Shown: positions 1-12,141 of the stretch, one piece after another | How the letters are laid out: the number at the start of each line of letters is the position of its first letter | Position numbering within the stretch: position 1 is the stretch's first letter | Source: Asterias amurensis | Taxonomy: Eukaryota; Echinodermata; Asteroidea; Forcipulatida; Asteriidae | NCBI RefSeq assembly: GCF_032118995.1 | Contig: NC_092667.1 | Span: forward strand, 6,006,931-6,070,930 | Direction: 5' to 3' | Length of the DNA: 64,000 nt | Translations under genes and position numbers: made by a program | The notes under the pieces: model-generated | Databases searched by the model: none | The model's input: the letters and a program-made list of their open reading frames with translations, nothing else | What the model was told of the DNA's origin: nothing

Positions 1-264
1 GAGTTGACACCCGTTTTGGCATACTTTGTTCAGCACACAACAACAGTAAGTGGAGAAGAACCCTTCGTCTTGTGTGACTTGTGGTGTTCCGATTTGTTTG
101 GGAATTGGGCGGCGGCTGAACGGGAACTGTCTATTTTGGAAATTCAAAGTGCAGTTGAATTGCTTGCACTGTTGTTGGTTGCAGCAGTTGACTGCAGTAT
201 CACTAGCACTAGTGCAGTGTGGGCGAGACAGCTTGCTTCCAAATCGTTCAGTGGTCAACTCGTG
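1..264 (+). promoter_or_regulatory. 5' UTR/first-exon region of EFR3
   Basis: The EFR3 start codon at 265 lies in an exon whose donor is GT at 272. The upstream 260 bp is more GC- and CpG-rich (for example gggcggcggctg near 108) than the intron that follows, as expected of a 5' UTR. The transcription start is not identifiable and may lie outside the window. Confidence 0.5.
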
Positions 265-3200
265 ATGCCTGGTAAGTTTTAGGCAAATGACATCTCTCCT
301 AAATAAATTCCTAATTAATTGTTTTTTATACAGATCTAAAAATGTTAATTATTTGTTTGGTTAGTTATTATGCCTTTTTAATTATCATGGTTATTATAAC
401 ATGGAGGTAGCTCCATGGTTATATGGCAATATAAATATTATTATTGGTATTATCCAGGCATTTAATTGTATTGAATAATAACAATAAGAACAATAATATT
501 ATACAAATATACAGCATTTATTTATAAGTCGCACTTTCCGGTAAACTATTATTCAAAGGCGCCGGTCTAAGTAGTATACTGGTACGTACTAGTACAGCAG
601 TAGAAGCCTAACTAATTACAAAAATTGAACATAGGCCTATATTGAACAAATTTAACCATTTAATTTTAATCAAAAATTGTGTATGTTTATTTTCTCTCGA
701 AAAACTATTAAACCCACAATATTTCCCAACACTTTTGTTAAACTGTGATTTCATTTTTGGTGCAATCTTCGTTAAATGCATGAACTGTGTGCACCAAATT
801 TTATTTTGAAATATATTTAAAAATGCTTTCACCAATCCAATTTGTATATTATTTAATTTTTACAAATGTTGTTATTGGCTGATAATGCAAACTGCACTGT
901 TATTATTTTTCTCTTGAAAAAAAAAACCCAACATGCAATACTCAAAACATTGCATTTTCATTTGATTTCAACATTATTTTCCTTAAAATTTATATTAAAT
1001 TGATATTTTCGATTTTTTCGTTTATTTATTTATTTCCAAATTGATCTGAAACTGTGGTGCATGTACTGCATGAGTGCCCCTTTGTCCTTCTCTTTTTTCC
1101 CCATTTTGCCCCCAACCACCCCCATTTCTCCCCATTGTTTTTGGCACAAAACCAGGCTCGCTTACCGGCATGACCCATTACGTTTATGCAGGTTGCTGTA
1201 ACTGTCTTTCTGCGTTCAGGCCACGCTACAAGCGCCTTGTTGAAAGCATCTACCCAGCAGACCCCGAGGTAAGTCTGATCCACTACTAAACCAAGGATTT
1301 ACGATACAACATCGGGCCTGTATGCTTTGTTTTTGAAAGGGCAAAGGCACCAAAGAATTTTCTCTTTGGTAAAGGGCACCCTATGAGGAAATTGTAAATT
1401 TCTATGACCAGGGGACATGGGAACAATCGCCTTCATTGCCTCTGCTCTGTGAAATATCATGCTTGCAAAGGTATACTTTGCTTTTATGTCACTGCATATA
1501 TTATTTTGTTTCAGGATGGCTTGGTGCGGAGTAACATGGAGAAATTGACCTTCTATGCTGTTTCTCATAATGAGAAACTGGATCGGATTGGAAGTTACTT
1601 GGCTCATAGGCTGGATAGAGATGTCTACAGGCAGAGGATTGGGTAAAGTAGAAGATTAAACTATGAACATATTATGTACTTCAGGCACTTTCTCAAAACT
1701 TGTTGAGGTTTCTTCACAGATGTAGGGTGTCATGGCCGAGTGGTTTAGGACATCAAACTCAAGTTCTGGTGATTAAGTCATCGGATTGTGGGTTCAAATC
1801 CCGGTTATGACACTTGTGTTCTTGGGCAAGATGCTCTACTATATATTTGCCTCTTTTGTTTCTTCTCACTTTCAGCTACGTGTTTATCTCAATGAAAGCT
1901 CTGGATCAGTTACTTCTAGCCTGCCATGCACAGAGCTTGAATCTATTTGTAGAGAGCTTCTTGAAGATGGTACACAAGCTGCTGGAATCCAATATGCCGG
2001 AACTTCAAGTTCTTGGAACCAACTCAGTAAGTTACCACTAAAAGTACCCCCCCCCCTCCCCCACCCTCTCTTCTTAAGCTCTGTTGTTGTCAGTAGCAGA
2101 GTGAAGATTAGGATTCCACTCATCATACTTGCGCCCCTTGAGCAAGGTACTAAACCATAGTAATAATATTTAAGTTTGGGAAGGTTTTGCATAAAGTGCT
2201 CGCCACTATAGCACTGGTTTGATTCCTGGCTTGAGCCATGTGAGATTAGAGTTGTGCCATGAGAGTCTTTCTACTGGCCCTCTGGTTTTCCTCCCTAAAA
2301 AAATGAAACATTTTTTATCTCTGACTGTGTTCGGTGGTCGTGTATGGGTTGATGTGGCTGGCTGCCCTTGCATGCCAGCAGCTCGAACGCGTTGTAGCTG
2401 CGTGCTTCGCAAATCAGCTTCTCAGCTACAAATAAGGATGATAAGCCTTCCTTATTATAACTATTATTATTACTGTGATTAAAAACCTGAAATACATCAT
2501 GGAAATGCCCAATAAATTTTGTTCCTTTTTGTGTGTTTTTCCAACGCTGTAGTTTGTGAAGTTCTCCCAGATTGAGGAAGACACACCCTCCTACCATAGG
2601 ACCTATGATTTCTTCATCGCTAAGTTCAGCTCCATGTGCCATAACAATAGCGACGATGCTGAGACAAGACGCAAGTAAGTATATGGGAGTTGAGGCATTG
2701 TGTAGTGAGGTATCAATTTGATTTGTGGTAACACTATTTGCTAGGTAGATTCTGTTCTTTAGAGTAGATTTTTGAAATTCGGGAGACTTCTTAGTTCTGA
2801 AATGAACTGTCCTTCTTTTTGACTACTACCTGGGCGGAAGGTAGGAAATCGGCCGTGAAGCTAATAATGAGAAGTCCCCTTGATCCACTAAAAGCTAAAG
2901 TAGTAGTCCCAGGGTGGTCCTCTCACATCTAAAACTGAAACTTCTTCATTGTCTTCTCTTCATTGGGTTCTTGGCTAATGTAGTTTGCTTTTCTGAGAGT
3001 CCTTGACTTCACGACCAGAGTCCTTGACTTCACAACCAGAGTCAATAAATGAAATAATTTATTTCTTGTTTTTTTTCCTGTATGTAGGATTCGTCTTGCC
3101 GGTCTGAAAGGACTTCAGGGCGTGGTTAGGAAGACGGTTAGCGATGAACTTCAAGTCAACATCTGGGACACGACCTACATGGACAAAATCGTTCCCTCTT

Positions 3201-6200
3201 TTTTGTTCAACATGAACGAGGGCTTTGACAGGTTAGTTGAGTTTAACTTTTTTTATCCAGGCTCAAACAACTGATTCTACTGTCGATGGGTAGAGCATAC
3301 AATTCCAAACAAACATTGATACATTAAGTTTAGCGTGTTGTGGCCAAGTGGTCTAGAGCATCAAACTAAAGTTCTGATGGCTGAGCCATCAGAGTGTGGG
3401 TTCGAATCCTGGTCATTACACTAATGTTCTTGGGCAAAACACTTGACTATTATTGCTTCTTATCACCCAGAAGTAATTGGGTAACATGTTCTTTTATTTC
3501 AGCAATCTTGAATCGCCAGTCCATGAGCATCCAGAAGAGAGGCCAGAAGTGTTGGCCGACAGCTGTCTAAGAGACGTCATGAGACGAGCAGCATACGCAA
3601 ACATCCACGCTGTTATTAAACCGGTGCTGAAGTAAGACTAAAGTATTTATACATTTATACCTTTACTTCTGAGGTACATATCAGAGGTTTGAGGCAAGTT
3701 TTTGTGTGCAAATGAAGGAGGGTTTCTCTCAACAACCATTTGTTGATATTCTAAATGGATGCCATGGGTGCTATTTACCCCTTCGGGTGTACAACCCTCT
3801 TGACCCCTTCACAGAGCCTGCAATAATTGTATATTGTATCATTGTTTACAGACATCTAGACCTGCATGAGCTGTGGGTTCCAAACAACTTTGCCATCAAG
3901 GTGTTCAAAGGAATCATGTACTCTATACAGGTTAGTCTTTCAATCATTTAAAGGCATGGGACACTATTGGTAACTACTCAAAATATACATTAACATACAA
4001 ACTATCTCGGTAACGAGCAACGGAGAGCTGTTGATAGTATAAAACATTGTGACAAATGGCTCCCTCTGACGTAACGTAGTTTTTAGAAAGAGTTATTTCT
4101 CACTAAAATATTTGAATCTGAGAAATACTTTAAGCCTGAAGCCTCTCTCAGGCATCTGAAAGTTTTGGTCTCTACGTTTCAAACAGTACTCTGCTTGTCT
4201 TCAGATCATTCTCCTGAATGACGGGCAGAGTATACCAGTCAAAATGTCGAGACACTCTTACCAAAGGAAATGTCCACATCGTTGAAGGTGTAAGTTTACT
4301 AGTAATAACTACTTTCTACTATCCACACCATCGTACACTTCAAACTTCCTTGGTTTTATTTCCTTGCCTAAAAAACCCAGTCCCAGTACGGCTATGTCAC
4401 GCCACACTTTCTCCTGCTCCACTTGGATGAACACATGAAGAACACACCCAAAATTAAACGCAGCATCGTTGAGGTTCTGAAACAGATCGTAGCCATCGCT
4501 GCGGACGGCGCCGTCGGACCCTCCGTTCTAGAGATCTTCAATACTCTGTTGCGCCACTTGAGGTCGTCTGTTGATGAGCGCCTGTCAGGTGGACAGGCCA
4601 TGTCTGGGAGCCAGTCTGCGTCCGACTTACAACAGCTCAAGTTTGACGAGAACGAGGAGATACTGTTTGAAGAGGCAATCATTGATACTATAGGTGAGTT
4701 GAAATTTGAAGATGTTACTCTGTACTCCATAAACTGCCCAAAACTGCCCTGCCTGTTACTCCACAATTTCTTGATTTTGTGCAATTCATAATCATAGACG
4801 TTAAATTAATTTTTGCATAAAAGAAATTGGCTGTTGCCAGCTTGGTGTTTATATCCCCTTGTGGGAGTTTCCTGAGTTCCCTTGATGGGAAAATCATCTA
4901 AACAAACAAACAAACAAACAACCAAATATATATAAATATAACTTGCCAATGGTTTATTTGTTCAAGGTGCTTTTGCAAGTATTCTACCGGATTATCAGAA
5001 GATTGAGATAATGATGTTCATTATGGGTAAGGTCCCGATGCCTAAGGATCGTACTAGCACCCAGCTGCAGGAAGATGATCATCCACTGGCTTCATTTGCT
5101 AAAGGGTTAGTCTACTTCACTGAATCATTCAGTCAATATCAGACACATTGTTATAATTATTATATATTTCTGGAAATAAAACCAAGGATGCCTAAGAAGT
5201 GAACTTAATCACTAAAGCTTGCAAGCTTGAGGAAACCTGTAAACAAGGGTGCTTGGGATGTGAACCAGAAACACTGGGGTTAACCCCTACCCTTTCACTG
5301 GAGCTTGCAAGCCTGAGGAAACCTGTACGCAAGGGTGCTTGCTACGTGAACCAGAAACACTGGGGTTAACCCCTACGCTTCTATGATGCGTGTTATGGGT
5401 TCTTTTACGTGCACTACAAATCCTAGTACACAGGACATCCCATCGCTTAATGTCACTTAGCACTAATGCTAACAATAGATGCTCCAAGCTTTCTATTTAC
5501 TCACTTAAATCGTAATCAATTGCTAAAATTTGAAACAAAAAACCTGTCTTTGTAATTTCAGAGAGGGAGACATCCTTGTGCAAGATATGCTTCTTAAAAG
5601 TTTACTGGAGGTAAGGTGTATTTTTTAAAGTACTTGGAACTAATTTCTGAAAGTTAAAATTTTATGTTCAAAGGTTTAAAAGGCATAAAAACACCCAAAC
5701 AACAATAATCAATGTTTTCATCATCTGTATTGGTTTTCAGGTGGGAACTAAATACACAACAAATTCCATGGCAACCACTTTTCCAGCGTCGTTCTTCCAG
5801 CCTCTACTCAATATGTCCGTCGTACCAAACCCAGGTATGGAAATAAATCGGTTTTAATTATTCACATCAACAAAAATAATCTCTAAGAGGTACCACTGTC
5901 TTGCTTTTGCTCAGAGTGTCTCAAAGCCACATGTAAACTACAAACATAGACAAAATGTTCATTTGACTCAAATTCAGTTTTGTTTATATCGGACAACGGC
6001 AAACATTTTTTCTATTGTTGCCGAGCTGTGATCCTTGGCTTTAAAGCAGTTACAAATTGAGACTACTGGCAGAGGGCGACTGCCAACACATAGCTGGATA
6101 GCTCACTTGGGAGAGCATCGGCACAGTAAACAGGAGGTCGCAGGTCAAAGTGCCACTCTAGTACATTGTCAAAATCAAATCAGATTTGAATCAGGCTTGC

Positions 6201-9200
6201 AGTCCAGTATGTATTTTGAGTTTAAGTCAAATCACTTATGTTTTTGTTTAGGGATTCGAGTTGTTGTTCAGGAGATTCTGCACACGCTTATTGACCGTCA
6301 TGAGAATGTCATCAAGCTCTATGCAAACCGAGGTATCGTCAAGAATATTGGGGATCTTGAACTGAAGGTGGAGAAGGCGTCTCGCCAAGACATCATGTTC
6401 ATGAGAAAGGTGATTGATTTAACCCTTTAGTTCTCAAACTGTCCTAAACCGCCCCCAACTGCCCAAACCGCCCCAACTGCCCCCAACCAACAGAGAAGGT
6501 TGGGAAGTTGTATCTTGGGTAAAGCCCAGTTCATACTTCCTGCCAATGCGAATGCGATACAATTTCTGGCATCACAAATTCACACTGAATAGTTTGCATC
6601 AATTAAAGTGTGCTCAACTGCTCCGAAACATTCGCTTCGAAAACAGCCAAATGGCATAAAAATTCATTCAACTGGCAAGGCTTGACTGTTGTAGTCTCAG
6701 GAAATTTATAATTGTTTTTGTGTTCTTCTCTACTCAGCATGGTGCTGAGTTCCAGTGGCACATCTTTGAGAATCTGATCCGATCCCAGAACACTACCAAG
6801 AACTTTGTAGCCATCTACTGCACGATGTCACTGCTGTGTGTGGAGCTAGGCACGGATGACATCCTGGTGGGATTGGTCAAGCTAGCCCTGGCACTGCAGG
6901 TACTTTCTGTCAAAATGAGTCTGGAATTGGGGGTTATACAGTAGACCCCTGAAAGGGATTTTACAAGGCATGTCTTCCAGTGCCTGGTGTTCCTCTTTGT
7001 ACAGGTAATACAAGTATAGCACGGTAGATGAATGCCTGTGCAAAGGAATATTAAACCCCCAAACAAAAACTTAATAAAAGTCGAATAATTTTGACAAATA
7101 TCCACAAAATTCTTTACACCCCTTGTAATTTTGTACAATTTTAATTGCTTATACTTTTTCTAGGATCATGCCTGTGACCCTACCTCCAAGATACCGACTT
7201 CCATCAATACGCAATCCACGCCATCGTAGCACAGTACTTGAATTTGATTGGTCAGTTGACTGCTATACCATCATTGTGTCAACATGTCTGGCAGGTAAGT
7301 AGTTACGTTAAATAAGCAGGCATCACCTAGCCTCTCCAACTGTCATGTCAAGGCTTTAGGCGGCAGCAAACATACCATACCAGGACCCATTCATAGAACT
7401 GCTTAAGCGGAAAATATTGGTTGACACATTTCTGCTAAGCAGAAATGAGCAGGATACCAATAACAAATTGTACATGTGACGTGGCAGTTTGGCTGGTCAC
7501 CTTGTTCTGGTAAGCATAATTTCGTTGTGCTGAACTGCTTTTTGTGCTTAAGCAGCTTTATGAAATTGGGCTCAGGAAAATTCTTTATTTTGGATATTTT
7601 GATACTTGTGTACTATATGTGCTCCCTTCTGTTTTTTTATGCAAAGGTGATCGAATCGAGGCGGAAGTCCACTCCTCATCTTTTGCCGCCAATTAGTGTG
7701 GAAGACAAAGTCCCAAGTACAGGGTGAGTGCAGATAACCTTCTAATGTGGAGTAATAATAATAGTTGATTGTTATATCGCACTTTACACACCAGAAGGGC
7801 ACCTAGTCATTTATTCTCTTTGTAATTTTCCATTTTGTTTAGTCAAGGAAGTCTGGCACCTGAACTGCTTTCCAAGTTGACAGTATAAGTGAAGCATTGG
7901 AAGCAGTGGTCATGATGTATCCCGACTCTCTGTACCCTACATTCATGTACAAGAACCAAGGAATGGTAAGTCTTTTGCTTAACAGTTTTCTGCTTAGCCA
8001 AAAATAAGCAGGACACCAGTCGCAGAGAGTACACGTGGAATGGTACTTTGGTTAAAACCTGACTTAGATAAGCAAAATTCTATGGTGAAGTAGCTCTATG
8101 TAATATTCACTAACATCATAAGGCCACTTTACAGTGAGGCTACACTAAACTGATTTGAGATGTGGACTCAAATCAAATGTCACCAGAGAACATTGCCGCC
8201 TACTTCTGGGGCTGAAACAGGGTCACCCCCTTTACAGTCCGTAAGAATGTGAGCATGGTTATCATCCACTAGGAGCTTGGCTGGTAAAGCAGAATGCCGT
8301 ACCCCCCCCCCCCAACTTGTACATAACAACTCTTTATCCCCGATGCAAATCTAACATCTCTGGTATCGCTGCGGTACCCGCTGCTAAAATATAGGATTCA
8401 AACTGGCCTCTAGCTGCCGGGCAACCTCGGTAGTCTAGTTGGTAAGACACTGCTCTAGAATTGCAAGGGTCATGAGTTCGAATCCCACCCGAGTAACATG
8501 CCTGTGATATTTTTCCACAGGACTTGGGAAAGTACAGAGTATACAGTGCTAACACACATCGGTGTATGGGTAAAAACTAAAATTAATAGCAATTATGGGT
8601 TAGTGCCTTGCTCAATGCACAAGTCTCCTGACCGGGTACGAACCCACACTCTGCTGACAACACCAGAGCCTGGGTCCAGAGAACTAGACTGCTCAGCCTC
8701 GACACGCCTAAATTATGCAGTGATTACAATTGATTTCTTTTCTCTGTTTGTAGTTGACACACGTCCAAGGAGTGTAACAGACGCTGGCTCCATTCATGTT
8801 GACTTTGAGCTACTCCAAGCTTCAACAGCGGGGGTAAAGGTAAGGATAGGAGCATGAAAAGGGACCAGCACTAAACATCCCCTTGCAAGACTATATAATA
8901 AATCATCAGCAGAAATGGGACAAAGGTATGACAGATCTTACTCCAAAAGTGACTGAGATTCAGATGGGCAGTGCTGGAGGAGCAAACTGGAGATGGCTCA
9001 ACTAGTTTTATTCTAGGAGCATTAGAATTATCTCGATCAAGAGGGCACCCTGCAGCAACATTTTGTGGACACCCTGGAGCAGGACTCTGTAAAAATATCA
9101 TGACCTACCAGTTATCATCCAGCGAAGAGACCAGCGTCCAATTTCCAAGCTGTTAAGAATAGAAAAAACTGCTTGCAAAATACTTTTGCTAAGCAAGAAA

Positions 9201-10527
9201 TGAGTGGGGTACTAGCGCTGCAATGGATTGTGTATGGTATTTTGACCGTAACCTATTTTTGCAATGCAAGAGATTTCTGTGCTAAGCAGGTTTTTGTGCC
9301 GAGAAGGCTTTAGGCTTAAGCTGAAAGTATTGCTTTACAATTGGTTTGCTAAGCAGATATGAGCAGGACACCAATCACAAATTGTACGTGTGACATGGTA
9401 GTTTGGTAAGCGTAAATTTGTTATGCTTAGCTACTTTATGATGATGATGATTCAAAATAAATAAATAAACATTATTACAGTCATTTTCATTGTATATTAT
9501 TTTGTTTACAGCAGAAGCACCTGACTGAGCATGTGACCTTTGAGAGTTTGAAGCAAGTGTTACTGAGTGGCATCAATGATAGCTCAGTCGAAGAAGAACG
9601 ACAGAAGAGGTTGGACGTTCTCCATAGCTTCAAGAACTCCACACTGGATGAACTGGCTGCCGCAGCAGAGGTTAAAGTAAGTTAGAAAATAGAGTTTCAT
9701 GGCTCTGCTTAACGTAAGCAAAGAATTGGCACTTGCGGAAGGAAAGAAATCTGCGTTTACGTCAATCATATTTCGTGGGTTAGCGGGGAATTTTTGCAGA
9801 AGCAGTCAAGGGGAAAGAGATGAAAAGAGAAAGAGGCCTCCTTCAAAAATAAACAGGCATAAATTACTCATTATTGACATTGTATTTTAGCATTTTGCTT
9901 TTTTTGATTTGGCAGAACGAAAAGTGGCAGCAGAAACTGAATGAAATTCTGGACACTGTAACAAAGTGAGTACTTTTATTATTGCGATCAAGTTTCTGAG
10001 AATGAAATTGGGGATGCCTCATAAGTGAACTTAATCACTGTAGCTTGCAAGCCTGAGGAAACCTGTTAACAAAGATGTTTTCTATGTGAACCAGAAACAC
10101 CAAGGTTAACCCCTACTCTTCCAAGATAAGTGTTCTTGGGTCAATCTTAGTACATGGGACCTAAAGCTTAATGCCCCATCTAAAGGACAAAGCAGTTATT
10201 ATAAAGTATCTTGCTCAATGACCCAAGTGCATAGACCAGGACTCGAACCCACACTCTGCTGAAACTTCAGTGTTTGAGTGAGGTGCTCTTAACCACTCGA
10301 CCACAAATTATCTGCTAAGAGTTATTTATCTCTCCAAATATAAAGTAGGGAACTTTTGTTTGCTGTCTATGGTCCATCACCTCATATTTTCCCTTGCATC
10401 TCATTTGTATTGCAGGAGTCCACAGACACCAGCAGGGAGCCCGACTAGGCCAGATCCTTCAACGCCCTTACAGTTTCAATCAGTCCCAACGTACGAGATG
10501 AAATTTCCAGAACTTTGTGTCTATTAG
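265..10527 (+). CDS. EFR3: EFR3 homolog, plasma-membrane scaffold of the PI4KIIIalpha complex
   Basis: Coding exons read as 265-271, 1192-1268, 1515-1642, 1876-2026, 2553-2674, 3088-3231, 3503-3631, 3852-3930, 4381-4693, 4967-5105, 5562-5610, 5741-5834, 6252-6409, 6738-6899, 7164-7294, 7647-7723, 7843-7965, 8754-8839, 9512-9676, 9916-9965 and 10416-10527, all with GT/AG borders. The product is about 832 residues, close to vertebrate EFR3A/B. The N terminus is MPGCCNCLSAFRPRYKRLVE: the cysteines at 4, 5 and 7 are the expected palmitoylation cluster. Other family blocks include DGLVRSNMEKLTFYAVSHNE, GLQGVVRKTVSDEL, DGAVGPSVLEIFNTLLRHLR and the C-terminal YEMKFPELCVY. EFR3 is a helical-repeat protein that anchors PI4KA with TTC7 and FAM126/hyccin at the plasma membrane to make PI4P. 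Phases fit throughout except in exons 15, 17 and 18, where single missing bases are inferred (see findings). The start is set by the two-codon first exon MP-G, as in relatives. Identity is very sure; exon 18 borders are less so. Confidence 0.95.
1725..1850 (+). repeat. tRNA-derived SINE, 5' part (family A)
   Basis: Lies in EFR3 intron 3. It has a tRNA-Leu-like A box (TGGCCGAGTGG) and B box (GGTTCAAATCC) about 60 bp apart, followed by the family tail gacacttgtgttcttgggc. The same head recurs at 3337, 15118, 29842 and 57738 and inverted at 10200-10310 and 40853. It is a retroposon fragment, not a working tRNA gene: the acceptor stem does not close. Confidence 0.8.
2692..2885 (+). repeat. MITE-like repeat (family C, 'ggtaacac...gggcgga')
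   Basis: In EFR3 intron 5. It shares the ordered words ggtaacac, ctaggtagat, gttctttagag, gggagacttct and acctgggcggaaggta with 19494-19725 and 58335-58475. It is noncoding and diverged. Confidence 0.6.
3337..3460 (+). repeat. tRNA-derived SINE, 5' part (family A)
   Basis: In EFR3 intron 6. The A-box-like tggccaagtgg and B box GGTTCGAATCC are followed by cattacactaatgttcttgg. Same family as 1725-1850 and truncated before the ATT tail. Confidence 0.75.
3951..4340 (+). repeat. Interspersed element 'cactattggtaa...' (family D)
   Basis: Fills most of EFR3 intron 8. The ordered blocks gggacactattggtaactac, gatagtataaaacattgtg, ggctccctctgacgtaacg and tctctcaggcatctgaaag recur at 62356-62697 and, more diverged, at 63640-64000. 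Nonautonomous and noncoding. Confidence 0.7.
4900..4923 (+). repeat. (AAAC)n microsatellite
   Basis: About five AAAC/ACAA units in EFR3 intron 9, between the repeat-like sequence before it and the exon 10 acceptor. Confidence 0.8.
5195..5490 (+). repeat. Interspersed repeat with internal duplication (family E)
   Basis: In EFR3 intron 10. The block gcttgcaagc(c/t)tgaggaaacctg...gaaccagaaacact(g)gggttaacccctac occurs twice, roughly 85 bp apart. A third copy at 10019-10130 is joined to an inverted family-A SINE, so this block is probably the 3' half of a longer composite SINE. Confidence 0.65.
6090..6170 (+). repeat. tRNA-like retroposon head (family F)
   Basis: In EFR3 intron 12. It has an A box (tagctcacttgggagagc) and a weak B box (ggtcaaagtgcc). 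The acceptor stem is not complementary and no close tRNA fold forms, so it is a SINE head rather than a gene. Confidence 0.55.
7385..7575 (+). repeat. Inverted-repeat MITE, GCTTAAGC/TGCTTAGC family (family G)
   Basis: In EFR3 intron 15. It starts near catagaactgcttaagc and ends near gcttaagcagctttatgaaa, giving complementary ends around a core with gctaagcagaaatgagcagg and gtgacgtggcagtttggctgg. Related copies lie at about 7975-8095, 9170-9445, 14450-14530, 15885-16035, 27745-27905, 31985-32058, 38695-38762, 51775-51990, 55555-55625, 57145-57305 and 61268-61440. It is the most abundant element in the window. Confidence 0.75.
7975..8095 (+). repeat. GCTTAAGC-family MITE fragment (family G)
   Basis: Begins 10 bp after the EFR3 exon 17 donor. 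It carries ttgcttaacagttttctgc, agcaggacaccagtcgcaga and gataagcaaaattctatgg, matching family G. Its closeness to the exon explains why little intron sequence of its own is visible here. Confidence 0.6.
8330..8600 (+). repeat. tRNA-related SINE (family B)
   Basis: In EFR3 intron 17. It has an A-box-like tagtctagttggtaagacac, a B box (GTTCGAATCCC) and a body with ttccacaggacttgggaaag, gagtatacagtgctaac and atcggtgtatgggtaaa. Other copies lie at 10815-10985, 18465-18645 and 58820-59040. Confidence 0.7.
9170..9445 (+). repeat. Two GCTTAAGC-family MITE copies (family G)
   Basis: In EFR3 intron 18. Two consecutive copies carry tttgctaagcaagaaatgag and ttgctaagcagatatgagca, each followed by the diagnostic caccaatcacaaattgtacg-type core and ending in gcttagctactttatga. 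Confidence 0.65.
10000..10310 (-). repeat. Composite SINE, inverted (families E + A)
   Basis: In EFR3 intron 20. The family-E block (ttgcaagcctgaggaaacct) comes first; the tRNA-like head, read on the minus strand, follows at about 10235-10310 with a B box seen as ggactcgaacccacact and an A box as ttaaccactcgaccac. This shows E and A are parts of one retroposon. Confidence 0.7.
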
Positions 10528-12141
10528 TAGAGTCATTTATTTTTTTAAATATTTTAAGTTTTACCGTCTGATCAACAAAAGCCCTGGTCACATTTTAGAC
10601 ATACTTAATTGTATGTAGATGTGTTTATATCACTCATTTGGGTTTTTTATTTCATTTTTGAATAAGATGGATTTATTAGTGGATGTGTTTTATGTATATT
10701 TTAAATTCCATTTGGGTCAGTGTACAAACCTATCACCAAAATAGTGGTATTACAGTATTTGTGATTTCATTTAAAACCTTGTCATAGGATTCGTACTGCA
10801 TTCAGCAACCCAGCACTCTCGTTGACCTAGTGGTAAGACATCTGTTCTGGAAAAGGTTGTGGGTTCGAATCCCACCTGAGCATTACATGGCTTGTTGATT
10901 TCACACAGGACTTAAAAGAAAATGCCGCTTTATAGTCATTGGGGAATGGGTAAAACAAAATAATATTCTTTATTTTGGATGCACATTAACAAATAATTCA
11001 CGGTTTGTCACTAGTTTCTCCTGACTTATGACAATAGATTGAACTCAAAATTGTACAGGTTTGTTATTTCATGTACCAGTACTTGGTTGATCACATAAAA
11101 CATGAACACTGTCTGCCAGTATTTTGTAAGCTCTACCAATCCTGCATAATACCCTTAATGATAAAGAAACATTGAAACTCTAGGAGTGCAATAACAGGCT
11201 TAAGTAGCATTTTTGTTTAAAGAAAAAGAATTTTATCTGCTAATGTGTAATATGTAAAGGTATTTAATAGTAATTATTTTATATCAAATGTCATTATGAT
11301 GATTGTGTACAGATAATCCTCAGAAGTTAAACTCTTCCTTATTTGTATTTGTTTTTAAATCAGTTCTTGGTATTAGGTGCAAGTTGGGTTAACGGATCAT
11401 TAAAGACAAAAATGATTTTTTTCTTCCAGTGTTTTTTACAAACTGTGCTTGCTGGAAGGTTCTGTGGCTGATTTGTAAACATGTATCGGATAACATGGTC
11501 TGAAGAACTGATAACTGAAATGGATTACAAACACAAGATACAAGTCTATGATTTGAAAGGGGATGTATTTGTTTTTATTGTCCAAACTAACGGTGAACGC
11601 GCCGCCAATTACAGGAAAGGGAAAAAAGTATAAACAAAATAAATAAAATGGTAAGAATTGAAATTAGAAAATATAAAATAAGGTTGTTTCAAACAGGAGA
11701 CAAAGTTGGAGTTTACTTTATTTGAGACTATATCATGTAAATTGAAGTAGGGTCAATTTAATTTTGAAACGTGGGTCAAATTGGCTCAAGGACTATTTGT
11801 TGATTGGTGGCTGATTAACTGGTACTACATGGTAAAATATATGGCTACTAGTTATTACTGACCTCTCAAATGGTCATATATTGTGTATCCCATGGATTTA
11901 GTTGCATAACTAGAGTGGGTAGCCCCTCCCCCTTCTTTGCCCCCCCCCCCCTCGATCCACCCAAATGAGATAATATAACATGAAAAAATAAATGGTTTGA
12001 TACGATAAATGTATTTGCCCCTGTTTTAATTACCACCCAAATGAAACTGTCCGGTTATCCCTCTATATGTAAAGCATTTTTTCAGAGACTTGGATGGTAG
12101 GGAGAACTATTATAAACTTGCTGGAATATGAACTTAATAAA
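10528..12141 (+). other. EFR3 3' UTR region
   Basis: AT-rich sequence after the EFR3 stop. AATAAA-type signals occur near 11638 and at 12136-12141, so the UTR may run about 1.1-1.6 kb. It contains a family-B SINE (10815-10985) and an 11-C run at 11941. No coding exon is seen. Confidence 0.45.
10815..10985 (+). repeat. tRNA-related SINE (family B) in the EFR3 3' region
   Basis: The A-box-like gttgacctagtggtaagaca and B box GGTTCGAATCCC precede the family body, which carries ttcacacaggactt and tggggaatgggtaaaac. Same family as 8330-8600. Confidence 0.65.

Noticed and set aside
1725-1812. tRNA-Leu-like gene
   Set aside because: A and B boxes are present, but the acceptor stem does not pair and the same head with a shared non-tRNA tail occurs at many places; it is a SINE.
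7164-8839. EFR3 as a pseudogene
   Set aside because: 18 of 21 exons are intact with conserved splice sites and text, and the downstream exons are also conserved; three single-base gaps in one patch fit sequence error better.
10815-10885. tRNA gene after EFR3
   Set aside because: Only box-like words; the flanking body is shared with 8330, 18465 and 58820, so it is a retroposon head.
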